The notes beneath the pieces were generated by a model. That model ran no database searches. It worked only from the letters and a program-made list of their open reading frames with translations, and was not told where the DNA came from. This document shows, piece after piece, positions 44,337-52,601 of a DNA stretch of 54,912 nt (position 1 is the first letter of the stretch; every line of letters starts with the position of its first letter). Origin of the DNA: M55B111 sp964614065 (GTDB lineage: Bacteria; Bipolaricaulota; Bipolaricaulia; M55B111); NCBI GenBank assembly GCA_964614065.1, contig CAZTJJ010000006.1, positions 1 through 54,912 on the forward strand, read 5' to 3'. The position numbers and the translations under genes were made by a program.

Positions 44337-45506
44337 CTAATCACCCCCGAACCAACTCTCCAATTTACCGATATATTCCTTGTACCGCTCGTTTATTTCT
44401 TGCATAGTGTCTCCTCCAAACTTGTCCAAAAACGCTTTCAAAACGAGGTTAGCGAGAACGGCTTCTCCGACCACCGATGCCGCTGGAACAGCACAAACAT
44501 CGGATCTCTCCTTGGCAGCGCTCTCGCTGGTTCCGGTAATCAAATTGACGGAATTTAGAGGTTTTGTCAGCGTAGGAATCGGCTTCATAGCTGCGGTCAC
44601 CACTATTGCCTGACCATTGCTGACGCCTCCTTCAATTCCACCAGCGTTGTTTGTCTTTCTATAAAACCCCCTATCTTCGTCGTGGTATATCTCATCGTGC
44701 ACTTCCGACCCTCGCTTCTCTCCAACTTCTCTGCCCAGCCCTATCTCGACGGACTTTACGGCAGGGATACTCATGAACCCCGAGGAAATTCGGCTGTCCA
44801 ACCTATCCAAAGGATCCCGATAGGAACCCAATCCCGGGGGCATTCCCGTCACAGCTACTTCAAAAACCCCACCAAGACTATCGCCCTCTTCTTTAGCAGA
44901 ATCGATTTCCCTTATTATTTCATCTTCAATCCCACTATCAATAACTCGCACAGGCGAATTTTCGGTAAGCTCGCTCCAGCTTGAAATACTAACTTTTGAA
45001 TCATCGACTACTCCCCCAATCCGGATTACCCTGCTCAGGATTTTGATCTCAAATTTGCCCAACAATGTTTTAGACAAGCCTCCAACGGCAACCCTTCCGG
45101 CAGTCTCTCGAGCAGAAGACCTCTCTAACACTTTTCTGCAATCACGATACCCCCGTTGCAGTGAACCAGCCAAATCTGCATGTCCAGGTCGTGGAAGATT
45201 CAACTCTCGACCCTCACTACCAGCTTTTTCAGGAGATACCACCTGGCGCCAGTTCTTCCAATCCCTATTTTTAACCCACAAAGTGATCGGCGTTCCCAGG
45301 GTCTTGCCATTGTAAAAACCAGACAGTATCTCCACTTCATCCTGTTCTATGTCCATTCGACTACCTCGTCCGTATCCACCCTGTCTGCGCCTGAGATCCT
45401 CGTGAATCAAATCTTTATCGTACTCGAGACCCGAAGGAAAACCTTTAACTACACTCACAATTCCCTTACCGTGCGATTCCCCAGCAGTAAAACTACTAAA
45501 TTCCAT
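44337..45506 (-). CDS. aroC: Chorismate synthase
   Basis: Final shikimate step, producing chorismate from EPSP with reduced FMN. The 389 residues show FTAGESHGKG, RRQGGYGRGSRM, GRVAVGGLSK and GGIEGGVSNGQ, all family signatures for FMN and substrate binding. GAGGTG lies upstream of ATG 45506. It follows aroE by seven bases. Confidence 0.96.
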   Translation of the reverse strand: MEFSSFTAGESHGKGIVSVVKGFPSGLEYDKDLIHEDLRRRQGGYGRGSRMDIEQDEVEILSGFYNGKTLGTPITLWVKNRDWKNWRQVVSPEKAGSEGRELNLPRPGHADLAGSLQRGYRDCRKVLERSSARETAGRVAVGGLSKTLLGKFEIKILSRVIRIGGVVDDSKVSISSWSELTENSPVRVIDSGIEDEIIREIDSAKEEGDSLGGVFEVAVTGMPPGLGSYRDPLDRLDSRISSGFMSIPAVKSVEIGLGREVGEKRGSEVHDEIYHDEDRGFYRKTNNAGGIEGGVSNGQAIVVTAAMKPIPTLTKPLNSVNLITGTSESAAKERSDVCAVPAASVVGEAVLANLVLKAFLDKFGGDTMQEINERYKEYIGKLESWFGGD

Positions 45507-45513
45507 CGACCAC

Positions 45514-46380
45514 TCACCTCATAAAAGATTTCACGTCATTTAACATATCAATAGAATCAAATTCCGCATCCGTCCACAGCTTCAATGACTCAAGTCCCTG
45601 TAGAATCAGCATGTCCAAACCACCAATTGTCCTTGCACCCTGACTGGACGCCATCTCTAGGAAACGAGTCGGATAGGGATTATAAATCAGGTCGTAGACC
45701 ATTTGATCTGAACGAAATACGCCAGTACTATCCCATACACTTTTGTCTTCATCGCCCTTCATTCCCACGGACGTTGCATTAACTATTAAGTCCGCCTCTC
45801 GTAGCTTCTCACTCAAACCCACACGTGACAACGATTCACAGGTCAATCCAGTTCCGTTGGAATACGGAGACAATTGATTAACTAAATCCTCGGCGTTCTC
45901 CAGCGTTCTATTGGCAACCAAAATCTGGCCGGTGTTCATATGGAGTAAACCGTACACCACACCTGCAGCAGCGCCCCCGGCCCCAAAGACAAAACATTTT
46001 TTACCTCGAGGCTCAAACTCATTATATTGGAGGGACTTGATGAACCCAAGCCAATCCGTATTCTCGCCCCGCAATTTGCCATTATCCTGGAATACTACGG
46101 TATTTACCGCGGACATTGCCTTAGCGGACTTTGACAAATCGTCCATCTCATTGAGCACAGTTTTCTTATAAGGCACCGTAACGTTGAGACCACCCACGCC
46201 CAGTGCCCGGCACCCTCTAATCGCCTGGAAGACTAATTCCCGCTCGACCGAAAAAGCCAGATAGATATAATTCAGATTCAACCGATCGATAACGTAATTA
46301 TGCAACTCAGGGGATAGAGAACCGCTCACCGGATTTCCAATTAATCCTAGTAGCTGCGTAGTCGAATTAAGCTTATCCAT
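45514..46380 (-). CDS. aroE: Shikimate dehydrogenase
   Basis: Fourth pathway step, NADPH-dependent reduction of 3-dehydroshikimate. The 288 residues show GNPVSGSLSPELHN, the catalytic Lys in NVTVPYKKTV, ENTDWLGF, the cofactor loop GAGGAAAGVVYGL and NATSVGMKG. Its start overlaps the end of aroA by eight bases. Confidence 0.95.
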   Translation of the reverse strand: MDKLNSTTQLLGLIGNPVSGSLSPELHNYVIDRLNLNYIYLAFSVERELVFQAIRGCRALGVGGLNVTVPYKKTVLNEMDDLSKSAKAMSAVNTVVFQDNGKLRGENTDWLGFIKSLQYNEFEPRGKKCFVFGAGGAAAGVVYGLLHMNTGQILVANRTLENAEDLVNQLSPYSNGTGLTCESLSRVGLSEKLREADLIVNATSVGMKGDEDKSVWDSTGVFRSDQMVYDLIYNPYPTRFLEMASSQGARTIGGLDMLILQGLESLKLWTDAEFDSIDMLNDVKSFMR

Positions 46381-47671
46381 CTTTTAGCTCCTCTAGCTTA
46401 TCGAAAAAGCCAGGGAAGGAAACCTCCACCCATTTAGGGTCGACAATTGTAGTTTTTCCGTCACTAACCTGAGCAGCAACTGCCATGCTCATAGCTATTC
46501 TATGATCCATGTAACTATCAACAGAGCCACCAGACAATGGTGCTTGACCTTCAACCACAAATCCATCCTGGAGCTCGTGGGCATCGGCTCCCAACCTTCT
46601 CAAATTGTCAACTGTTGCCTTAATCCTATCCGTCTCCTTCACTCTCAATTCCTCGGCGTCGGTTACTGTAGTAGTCCCCCGTGCCTGAGTGGCGAGAACC
46701 CCGAGCAAAGGCAATTCGTCTATAGCCTTTACCACGTCAGAGCCTGATAGCTCAACGCTCTTCAAATCGGAATAAGTAACGAAAATATCGCCCACAGGCT
46801 CCTCACTTTCCGTTCGTCGATTTTCAACTGAAACAGAGGCACCCATTTTGTTTATCAAGTCCAAAAAACCTGTCCTGGTACTATTGAGACCCACCTTCCT
46901 GATCAGTATTTCCGAACCTTCGAGAATGAGGGCGGCCGCAATGAAGTAACTGGCGGAAGAAAAATCGCCCGGAACCGTGCTGTCAATCGGACTTAATTGC
47001 TGTGGCCCATCTACCTCTATCACATTTTCCTCCACCTTTACTGGATAATCCATGGCCTTTAGCATTCGCTCGGTATGATCACGAGAAGGACCAGGCTCTA
47101 CCACTACGGTGCGACCCTCCGCAGCAAGACCTGCCAATAGCACACATGACTTTACCTGAGCACTGGCCACTTTCGGCCTGTAAACAATTCCTTTAAGGCC
47201 CCCGCCTTCTATTTTCAAAGGCGCGTGTCCGTCTTCCGAGATCACTTCCGCTTCCATCTTCTTCAAGGGAACAACAATCCGCTTCATGGGACGAGAACGT
47301 AAAGATTCGTCACCGGTAATTACGGAGGTGAAATTCTGCCCGCACAAAACCCCCGTTAACAGTCTGATTAAAGTCCCAGAATTGCCAGCATCTAAAGCAG
47401 AACCGGGCGGCGTATAGTTCATTAGACCTTTTCCTAAGACAGAAATTCCGTCATTACCATCCTGAATTTCCACTCCAAGCTGACTTAGACAACTGACCAT
47501 GCTTCTAAGATCTTCACCAGGTGCGATGTTTCTAACAAAGCTTTCGCCGGTCGCCAAACTACCTAACAATAGAGCTCTATGTGATATCGATTTGTCTCCG
47601 GGTACAGTTATCTCACCCTTCAAAGGCTTCCCACCGGTTAGTTCCAGCTGATTACTCCCACTTCCGGTCAT
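46373..47671 (-). CDS. aroA: 5-enolpyruvylshikimate-3-phosphate synthase
   Basis: Sixth pathway step. The 432-residue protein has VPGDKSISHRALLLGSLATG, DAGNSGTLIRLLTG, SLRSRPMKRI and KETDRIKATVDNLR, covering substrate and PEP sites in both lobes. The TAATG junction couples it to tyrA. Confidence 0.96.
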   Translation of the reverse strand: MTGSGSNQLELTGGKPLKGEITVPGDKSISHRALLLGSLATGESFVRNIAPGEDLRSMVSCLSQLGVEIQDGNDGISVLGKGLMNYTPPGSALDAGNSGTLIRLLTGVLCGQNFTSVITGDESLRSRPMKRIVVPLKKMEAEVISEDGHAPLKIEGGGLKGIVYRPKVASAQVKSCVLLAGLAAEGRTVVVEPGPSRDHTERMLKAMDYPVKVEENVIEVDGPQQLSPIDSTVPGDFSSASYFIAAALILEGSEILIRKVGLNSTRTGFLDLINKMGASVSVENRRTESEEPVGDIFVTYSDLKSVELSGSDVVKAIDELPLLGVLATQARGTTTVTDAEELRVKETDRIKATVDNLRRLGADAHELQDGFVVEGQAPLSGGSVDSYMDHRIAMSMAVAAQVSDGKTTIVDPKWVEVSFPGFFDKLEELKDG

Positions 47672-48798
47672 TACTCAATCACCCTCGCCTGGAAACCGCT
47701 GTTAAGCATAATTTTGTTGGCCTTTTCCGCCTCAGAATGCGTCTCGAAGTAGAGGTGAAAGGTACCTCCGTAATCCTCTCGTACCTTTTGTAATTCCAAA
47801 TCTTTGAGATTGATTCCTTCGTCTGCAATTATAGAAGTTAACTCAGCCAGTGCTCCCGGCTTATCAGGGATCATAACTGCGACCTTAAAAGTTTGAGAGG
47901 AGATACCTTTGGTCGAGGCGGGCAAATTTTTTCTCAACTCCGAAACCTCGACAAACTTTTCTTCCATTTCATCATTGCCAACCAGTTCGCGGAGATCTTC
48001 CATAATATCGACAAACCTGTCAATTTCATCAGAAATCAGCTCGCCGTTAGTGGAGAAAATATCCGACCAAACGTCAAACGGTGAGCTAGCGATTCTGGTC
48101 ATATCTTTAAACCCACCACCAGCAAACTGCAGATAGTCGCAGTCTATTTGGGTCTCTCCAATACCAGTTTCTTCTTGAACCGCCTTCATCAAACCAATAG
48201 ACACTATCTGGGGCAAATGACTAATTCTTGCCACTATCCTATCGTGAGAAAAAGGAGAAAGATGCCGAGGTTCGGTCCCTAAGCCAGTCAGAAAACTTGC
48301 CAGCTTCTTGGATGATGCCGTGGGTTGTCCGTCACGAGTACATAAGACAAACACACTATTCTCGTAAAGCAGCGGATGTGCTCCCGCCATTCCTTTAATC
48401 TCTGCTCCCGTCATAGGATGGCCACCAATAAAACTACCTTGAGAACGATCAAAGTAATCCCAGCCTGTACGACAAATTTCCAACTTTGTCGATCCCAGAT
48501 CCATAACTACAGTACCTCTTTCTACCAAATCAGAAAGCTTCTTTACGTTTTGTAATACCTGATCAACTGGTGTAGCTAACACCACTAAATCCGATCCGTC
48601 TATTGACTCCTTTAAATCCTCCGGCTGATAGGCTTTGTCAAGTGTCTCCCGTCGCAAAGCAATTTTCAATTGCTTTTGAAAATCGACACCGACCACCTTG
48701 GTAGCCGGATAGAAATCCTTGACTGCTAACCCAAAAGAGCCACCCATTAGTCCCAAACCAACTATAGTTATCTGTGAAAAGTTAGTTTCCGACCTCAT
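47671..48798 (-). CDS. tyrA: Prephenate dehydrogenase with C-terminal ACT domain
   Basis: Commits prephenate to tyrosine. The 375 residues contain the NAD motif VGLGLMGGSFGLAV, GGHPMTGAE, the catalytic-region His in SHLPQIVS and FAGGGFKDMTRIASS. A regulatory ACT domain lies at the end (VAVMIPDKPGALAELTSI). ATG 48798 overlaps the aroF stop as TGATG. The ACT domain suggests feedback by tyrosine. No separate prephenate dehydratase (pheA) is present in the window. Confidence 0.94.
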   Translation of the reverse strand: MRSETNFSQITIVGLGLMGGSFGLAVKDFYPATKVVGVDFQKQLKIALRRETLDKAYQPEDLKESIDGSDLVVLATPVDQVLQNVKKLSDLVERGTVVMDLGSTKLEICRTGWDYFDRSQGSFIGGHPMTGAEIKGMAGAHPLLYENSVFVLCTRDGQPTASSKKLASFLTGLGTEPRHLSPFSHDRIVARISHLPQIVSIGLMKAVQEETGIGETQIDCDYLQFAGGGFKDMTRIASSPFDVWSDIFSTNGELISDEIDRFVDIMEDLRELVGNDEMEEKFVEVSELRKNLPASTKGISSQTFKVAVMIPDKPGALAELTSIIADEGINLKDLELQKVREDYGGTFHLYFETHSEAEKANKIMLNSGFQARVIE

Positions 48799-49823
48799 CA
48801 AGCTTTTACCATATTGTCATGAAGAGTTTGTGAAATCTGCGCTACTTGATCCATCAAGCTGCTGAATTGTTCAAATCGCAAGGATTGAGGACCATCGCTT
48901 TTAGCTTTCTCCGGTTCGTTGTGAACCTCCACGATCATGCCGTCCGCGCCGGCGGCAATACCCGCCCGGGCCATCGGTATCACTTTGTCCCTAACCCCTG
49001 TGCTGTGACTTGGATCAATAATAATTGGCAAATGGCTCAACTCCTTAATAACCGGTACCACGGACAGATCCAGGGTAAACCGCGTTTCATCAGAAAACGT
49101 CCTAATTCCGCGTTCACATAAGATAACTCTCTCGTTTCCTTCCGACATTACGTATTCCGCAGCCATTAAAAACTCCTCAACCGTTGAAGAAAACCCCCGT
49201 TTCAGCAAAACAGGCGTACTGGTTCTCCCTACCTCTCTTAATAAATTGTAATTTTGCATGTTTCTAGCACCAATTTGCAGAATATCTGCGTATTCGTTTA
49301 CTAACTTAACCTGAGTTCTGTCCATTACTTCCGTCACCACACCCAAGCCGTTGTTATCCGCAGCCTGCCTCATATACTTGAGTCCCTCTTCGCCAAGACC
49401 CTGAAAGCTATAGGGTGAAGTCCTCGGCTTAAACGCCCCACCTCGCAGCACAGTAGCTCCATGCGATGCGACGTATTTAGCTATGGTTTCAATTTGTGTT
49501 CTTGATTCGATTGCGCAGGGACCACCCATAGTCACCGTTTCCCCACCGCCAATTTGGACACCATTTACCTCAATTACAGTATCCATCGGATGAAAATCTC
49601 TACCAGCGAGCTTGTAGGGTTCACTAACTTCAGTCACTTTTAACACCCCTTCATTCAATACCTCCAGTTCCCGGGCATCAATTCCACTTTTATCACCAAT
49701 TGCGCCCAGAGTCATATAATCGACTCCCTGAGAAAAGTGAACACTAAAACCCATTTCAACTAACTTTTCCTCGACTTGAGTAACCTGGTCTTTCGTTGCA
49801 TCTGGTTTCATCACCACAATCAT
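48798..49823 (-). CDS. aroF: DAHP synthase, type I-beta with N-terminal regulatory domain
   Basis: First shikimate step, joining PEP and erythrose 4-phosphate. The 341-residue protein starts MIVVMKPDATKDQVTQVEEK, a ferredoxin-like domain that in Thermotoga-type enzymes mediates Tyr/Phe inhibition. The barrel shows the metal Cys in MGGPCAIESRTQ, LRGGAFKPRTSPYSFQG, GARNMQN and IDPSHSTG. I chose ATG 49823, with GGGAGG upstream, one base after the chorismate mutase stop; an in-frame extension to 49898 overlaps that gene. Confidence 0.96.
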   Translation of the reverse strand: MIVVMKPDATKDQVTQVEEKLVEMGFSVHFSQGVDYMTLGAIGDKSGIDARELEVLNEGVLKVTEVSEPYKLAGRDFHPMDTVIEVNGVQIGGGETVTMGGPCAIESRTQIETIAKYVASHGATVLRGGAFKPRTSPYSFQGLGEEGLKYMRQAADNNGLGVVTEVMDRTQVKLVNEYADILQIGARNMQNYNLLREVGRTSTPVLLKRGFSSTVEEFLMAAEYVMSEGNERVILCERGIRTFSDETRFTLDLSVVPVIKELSHLPIIIDPSHSTGVRDKVIPMARAGIAAGADGMIVEVHNEPEKAKSDGPQSLRFEQFSSLMDQVAQISQTLHDNMVKA

Positions 49824-49824
49824 T

Positions 49825-50085
49825 TTAGCAAACCTCCCGTTCAAGATTCTTTGTTTCTGCAATAATCTTTCTATAAATCTCCGTGATCTGCTCGTCACTA
49901 AAAGGTCCTCCGTTCATTTTTTTCACGCCTGTAATGACCTCCTCTTCCCGAGAACTGTCAACGATATCGAGATCAAATCGCTTTTTCTGATCTCCTATTT
50001 CCAACGCAACTTTAGCCCGATTGTTTAACAACCCGACTATTTTTCTGTCGATTTTGTCTATCTGTCTCCGCAAATCTTCTATCAT
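49825..50085 (-). CDS. Chorismate mutase, AroQ class
   Basis: An 86-residue helical chorismate mutase converting chorismate to prephenate. It begins MIEDLRRQIDKIDRKIVGLL and has the conserved Arg and Lys positions of the AroQ fold (NNRAKVALEIGDQKKR and the ITEIYRKII C-terminal helix). ATG 50085 follows GGAGGAGG. It is the first structural gene of the aromatic operon, directly behind the attenuator terminator. Confidence 0.93.
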   Translation of the reverse strand: MIEDLRRQIDKIDRKIVGLLNNRAKVALEIGDQKKRFDLDIVDSSREEEVITGVKKMNGGPFSDEQITEIYRKIIAETKNLEREVC

Positions 50086-50100
50086 ATCCTCCTCCACAAC

Positions 50101-50170
50101 AAAAAAGACCACAGGAAACCTGCAGTCTAGTTACGATCTAAAGCCTAACTTGGAGGAAGGGCCTTAGATC
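50101..50170 (-). terminator. Attenuator stems and terminator of the aromatic operon
   Basis: On the minus strand GATCTAAGGCC (50170-50160), starting inside the leader stop codon, pairs with GGCTTTAGATC (50145-50135) over 11 pairs with one G-U. Then AGACTGCAGG (50128-50119) pairs with CCTGTGGTCT (50115-50106) around TTT with a T6 tract (50106-50101), an intrinsic terminator 16 bases before chorismate mutase. The loop of the first stem (CCTCCAAGTTAG) can alternatively pair with CTAGACTGCAGG of the terminator, about ten pairs with one mismatch and two bulges. That gives a mutually exclusive antiterminator. Confidence 0.8.
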
Positions 50171-50294
50171 AACTTACAAAATAAAAATAGCCAAAAAAAT
50201 GAGTAATTGTGTTAGTGAGTGAGGTAGAAAGGGCGGGTGCCAAAGACGTAGGCTTGCTTCTGTATAGGTTTAATTCCAACTCTTTCTCACTCAT
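50169..50294 (-). CDS. Phe/Tyr leader peptide of the aromatic operon
   Basis: A 41-codon open frame from ATG 50294 to TGA 50169. Its last ten residues are HFFGYFYFVS, encoded by CAT TTT TTT GGC TAT TTT TAT TTT GTA AGT, so four Phe and two Tyr codons lie within eight codons just before the stop. Its ATG is only nine bases after the -10 box, so it may be translated from a nearly leaderless RNA. No ribosome-binding site is visible. Function is inferred to be a sensor of charged tRNA-Phe and tRNA-Tyr; the peptide itself has no recognised similarity. Confidence 0.78.
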   Translation of the reverse strand: MSEKELELNLYRSKPTSLAPALSTSLTNTITHFFGYFYFVS

Positions 50295-50303
50295 AATATA
50301 GTG

Positions 50304-50332
50304 ATTATATCAAGGGTATCCTGAAGGGTCAA
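50304..50332 (-). promoter_or_regulatory. Promoter of the aromatic operon
   Basis: TTGACC (50332-50327) and a perfect TATAAT (50309-50304) are spaced by 17 bases on the minus strand. Transcription would start about 50297 and read the leader peptide, the attenuator and then chorismate mutase to aroK or beyond. Confidence 0.75.
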
Positions 50333-50505
50333 CCCTATCAAGAAGGTTAAGGTTAAATTCTTGCCTAAACTGAACTAAGTTCGGCTTATCAGGTGACTCT
50401 AACCCATGGCAACAAAGAGCCTACCCGGCCTACAAACGTAGAACCATCAACCTGTCTTACCTCTACCTCCATATCTCTCTTCAAATCGAATTCTGATTTC
50501 TATAA
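50333..50505. other. Intergenic gap between ispF and the aromatic operon promoter
   Basis: About 170 bases with no reading frame or strong stem. The ispF 3' end faces it from upstream; no clear terminator for ispF is seen. Confidence 0.5.
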
Positions 50506-50988
50506 TCAGTCCACCCTCTCTTCAACAGCAGCAATAGCCTGACCCCCTACACCATCTCCACTACCAATAAATCCCATTTTCTCAGGCGTTGTGGCTTTAA
50601 TGTTTACCGGAGCACTCACAATTCTTTCGATATTCTCCACCATCTCCTCCCGTCGCGAGCTAATATTAGGCTCCTGTAACACAAGCGTAGAGTCAACGTT
50701 CCTCACCTTATATCCTGCCCCCGCAATCTTTTTTACCACCTTGCTCAGCAGCTTTAGACTGGATATATTATGATACGCAGGGTCGTTGTCGGGAAAGTGA
50801 ACACCGATATCACCCAGTCCAGCAGCTCCTAGTATTGCATCGCAAATGGCATGAATCAAAACGTCACCGTCGGAGAAAGCAACGGTTCCCTTGGGAAAAT
50901 CGTACTCAACACCTCCCAGGATAAGGCTTTCGCCACGCTTTAGTTTATGGAAATCAAGGCCCAGACCGACCCTTATCGGATTAGCCAT
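50506..50988 (-). CDS. ispF: 2-C-methyl-D-erythritol 2,4-cyclodiphosphate synthase
   Basis: MEP-pathway enzyme that cyclises CDP-ME-2-phosphate. The 160 residues retain the zinc ligands in GLDFHKL (Asp and His) and in DVLIHAICDAILGA. LGDIGVHFPD and the C-terminal TTPEKMGFIG loop are also present. The usually invariant His of the HSD substrate motif is Phe here (VAFSDGDV). Its ATG overlaps the recX end by eight bases, placing it in a recA-recX-ispF transcription unit. Confidence 0.93.
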   Translation of the reverse strand: MANPIRVGLGLDFHKLKRGESLILGGVEYDFPKGTVAFSDGDVLIHAICDAILGAAGLGDIGVHFPDNDPAYHNISSLKLLSKVVKKIAGAGYKVRNVDSTLVLQEPNISSRREEMVENIERIVSAPVNIKATTPEKMGFIGSGDGVGGQAIAAVEERVD

Positions 50989-51502
50989 CGTTAAATAAAA
51001 TCTCCTTCAAAACCTGTTTCACTTCCCCCTTCGAGAACCCACGACGGATTAAAAACGAAGAAGTTTTTCTGTACTTGGCCTTTACGTCCTCGCCTTCATA
51101 ACGTTTCACCCGCTTTTTAGCAAGATCTCTGCATGCTTTTAACCCATCCAAATCCGATAGCTTCCGATCCAACACCTCTTTGGCCGTCCGGGGATTCACG
51201 CCATGATCAAGTAATTGTTTGTAGAGGCCAGAACGGCCAGTTGGCTTATTTTGAAGGCGATCCTCGACAAAATATTGTGCGAACAACTCATCATCAAGGT
51301 TTCCAGTTCTTTTAGCCCAGTCAATCAATCTGGAAATAACCTCTTCAGAAAAGTCTTTGTCTTTAAGTCGATTTTTGGCTTCTTCTTCCGTCCTAGGGCG
51401 GTATTTTAGCAGTAGCCGCAAGTAGGATCGGGCCCGCTCGAACTCTTCGATGTTCGAAGAACCCTCTTGATTATTCGTCCGATTCTTCTTCTGTGGATTC
51501 AT
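50981..51502 (-). CDS. recX: Regulatory protein RecX
   Basis: Modulator of RecA filaments. The 173-residue helical protein shows typical RecX repeats: ARSYLRLLLKYRPRTEEEAKNRL with DKDFSEEVISRLIDWAKRTGNLDDELFA, and GRSGLYKQLLDHGV. The ATG at 51502 lies within the recA 3' end, a 32-base overlap in another frame. AAGAGGG lies downstream of it, so a later non-standard start is possible. Confidence 0.9.
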   Translation of the reverse strand: MNPQKKNRTNNQEGSSNIEEFERARSYLRLLLKYRPRTEEEAKNRLKDKDFSEEVISRLIDWAKRTGNLDDELFAQYFVEDRLQNKPTGRSGLYKQLLDHGVNPRTAKEVLDRKLSDLDGLKACRDLAKKRVKRYEGEDVKAKYRKTSSFLIRRGFSKGEVKQVLKEILFNDG

Positions 51503-52517
51503 CGTCAGACGAGTCCGAATCCGAATCGCCTACACGCAAACCTGCAGTTTTTCTAATCTTCCTCTCTATTTCCTCGGCAATTTGCTCGTTTTCTTCGAGA
51601 AACTCTTGACAATTATCCATACCTTGACCCAGCTTGGTATCTCCATAGGAGTACCATGAACCATTTCGTTCCACTATATCGTACTCCTCGCCAAGATCAA
51701 CCAATTCCCGAGCTCGTGATATTCCCTTGCCGTAAATGATGTCAAAGCTTGCCTCTTTAAACGGGGGTGCAACTTTATTCTTGACCACTCGTACAGTAGT
51801 GGAATTACCGATCTTTTCGTTATTCCTTTCCAGGGTTTTGGTGATGTAAATATTCAAACGTAACGAACTGTAAAATTTGAGGGCTCTGCCACCGGAAGTA
51901 GTAGTAGATGGCCCCCAAGGCGAGTTGCTAATACGCGATCTAATTTGATTGGTGAATACCACCGTAGTTCGAGACTGAGATATCGCACCCGCAAGTTTCC
52001 GCATGGCCTGAGACATTAACCTAGCCTGCAAGCCAACTTGAGAATCGCCCATATCGCCCTCAAGCTCAGCCTGAGGCACAAGAGCTGCAACCGAATCAAT
52101 GGCGACCATGTCCAGGGCACCACTACGAATAAGCTTTTCAGTAATTTCCAGAGCCTCTTCCCCAGAGTTCGGTTGGCTAAGCAATAACCTATCTAGCTTT
52201 ACACCTATTGCTTTAGAGTACTTTGGATCCAGTGCGTGTTCGGCGTCAACAAATGCTGCAGCTCCATCCTTTTTGTGGACTTCGGCCAGCATGTGCAAGG
52301 CCAGCGTTGTTTTACCACTGGATTCTTTTCCAAATATCTCCACAATCCTTCCCCTGGGCACTCCTCCGGCACCAAGCGCTATGTCAAGAGCCAGAGAACC
52401 ACTTGGAGTTACATCAACTTCCAACGCTTGCTCGTCTCCCATCCACATTATCGAACCTTCACCGTGATCCTTCTTGATCTTATCTAAAGTACTGTTTAGA
52501 ACTTCTTCTCTACCCAT
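51471..52517 (-). CDS. recA: Recombinase RecA
   Basis: DNA strand-exchange ATPase. The 348 residues carry GKESSGKTTLALHML (Walker A), VDAEHALDP, MVAIDSVAALVPQAELEGDMGD (Walker B and loop 1) and TNQIRSRI with loop 2. The C-terminus is an extreme Asp/Ser/Glu tail. AAAGGTGG precedes ATG 52517. No Bacillus-type or E. coli-type LexA box is evident upstream. Confidence 0.98.
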   Translation of the reverse strand: MGREEVLNSTLDKIKKDHGEGSIMWMGDEQALEVDVTPSGSLALDIALGAGGVPRGRIVEIFGKESSGKTTLALHMLAEVHKKDGAAAFVDAEHALDPKYSKAIGVKLDRLLLSQPNSGEEALEITEKLIRSGALDMVAIDSVAALVPQAELEGDMGDSQVGLQARLMSQAMRKLAGAISQSRTTVVFTNQIRSRISNSPWGPSTTTSGGRALKFYSSLRLNIYITKTLERNNEKIGNSTTVRVVKNKVAPPFKEASFDIIYGKGISRARELVDLGEEYDIVERNGSWYSYGDTKLGQGMDNCQEFLEENEQIAEEIERKIRKTAGLRVGDSDSDSSDDESTEEESDE

Positions 52518-52601
52518 AGAACCACCTTTTGTTATTGATCAAATTGTATAAACGACTTTCAACAAAGATTAAAACTCAGAAAACAAGTTACAATTTCCAC
52601 T

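Noticed and set aside
50086..50300. T-box riboswitch upstream of chorismate mutase
   Set aside because: No T-box (TGGNACCGCG) or specifier-loop signature is visible, and the Phe/Tyr-rich leader frame with adjacent stems explains the leader better.
51440..51475. SOS (LexA) box near recX, CGAAC...GTTCG
   Set aside because: The half-sites are eight bases apart rather than four, and the site lies inside recX coding sequence downstream of recA.
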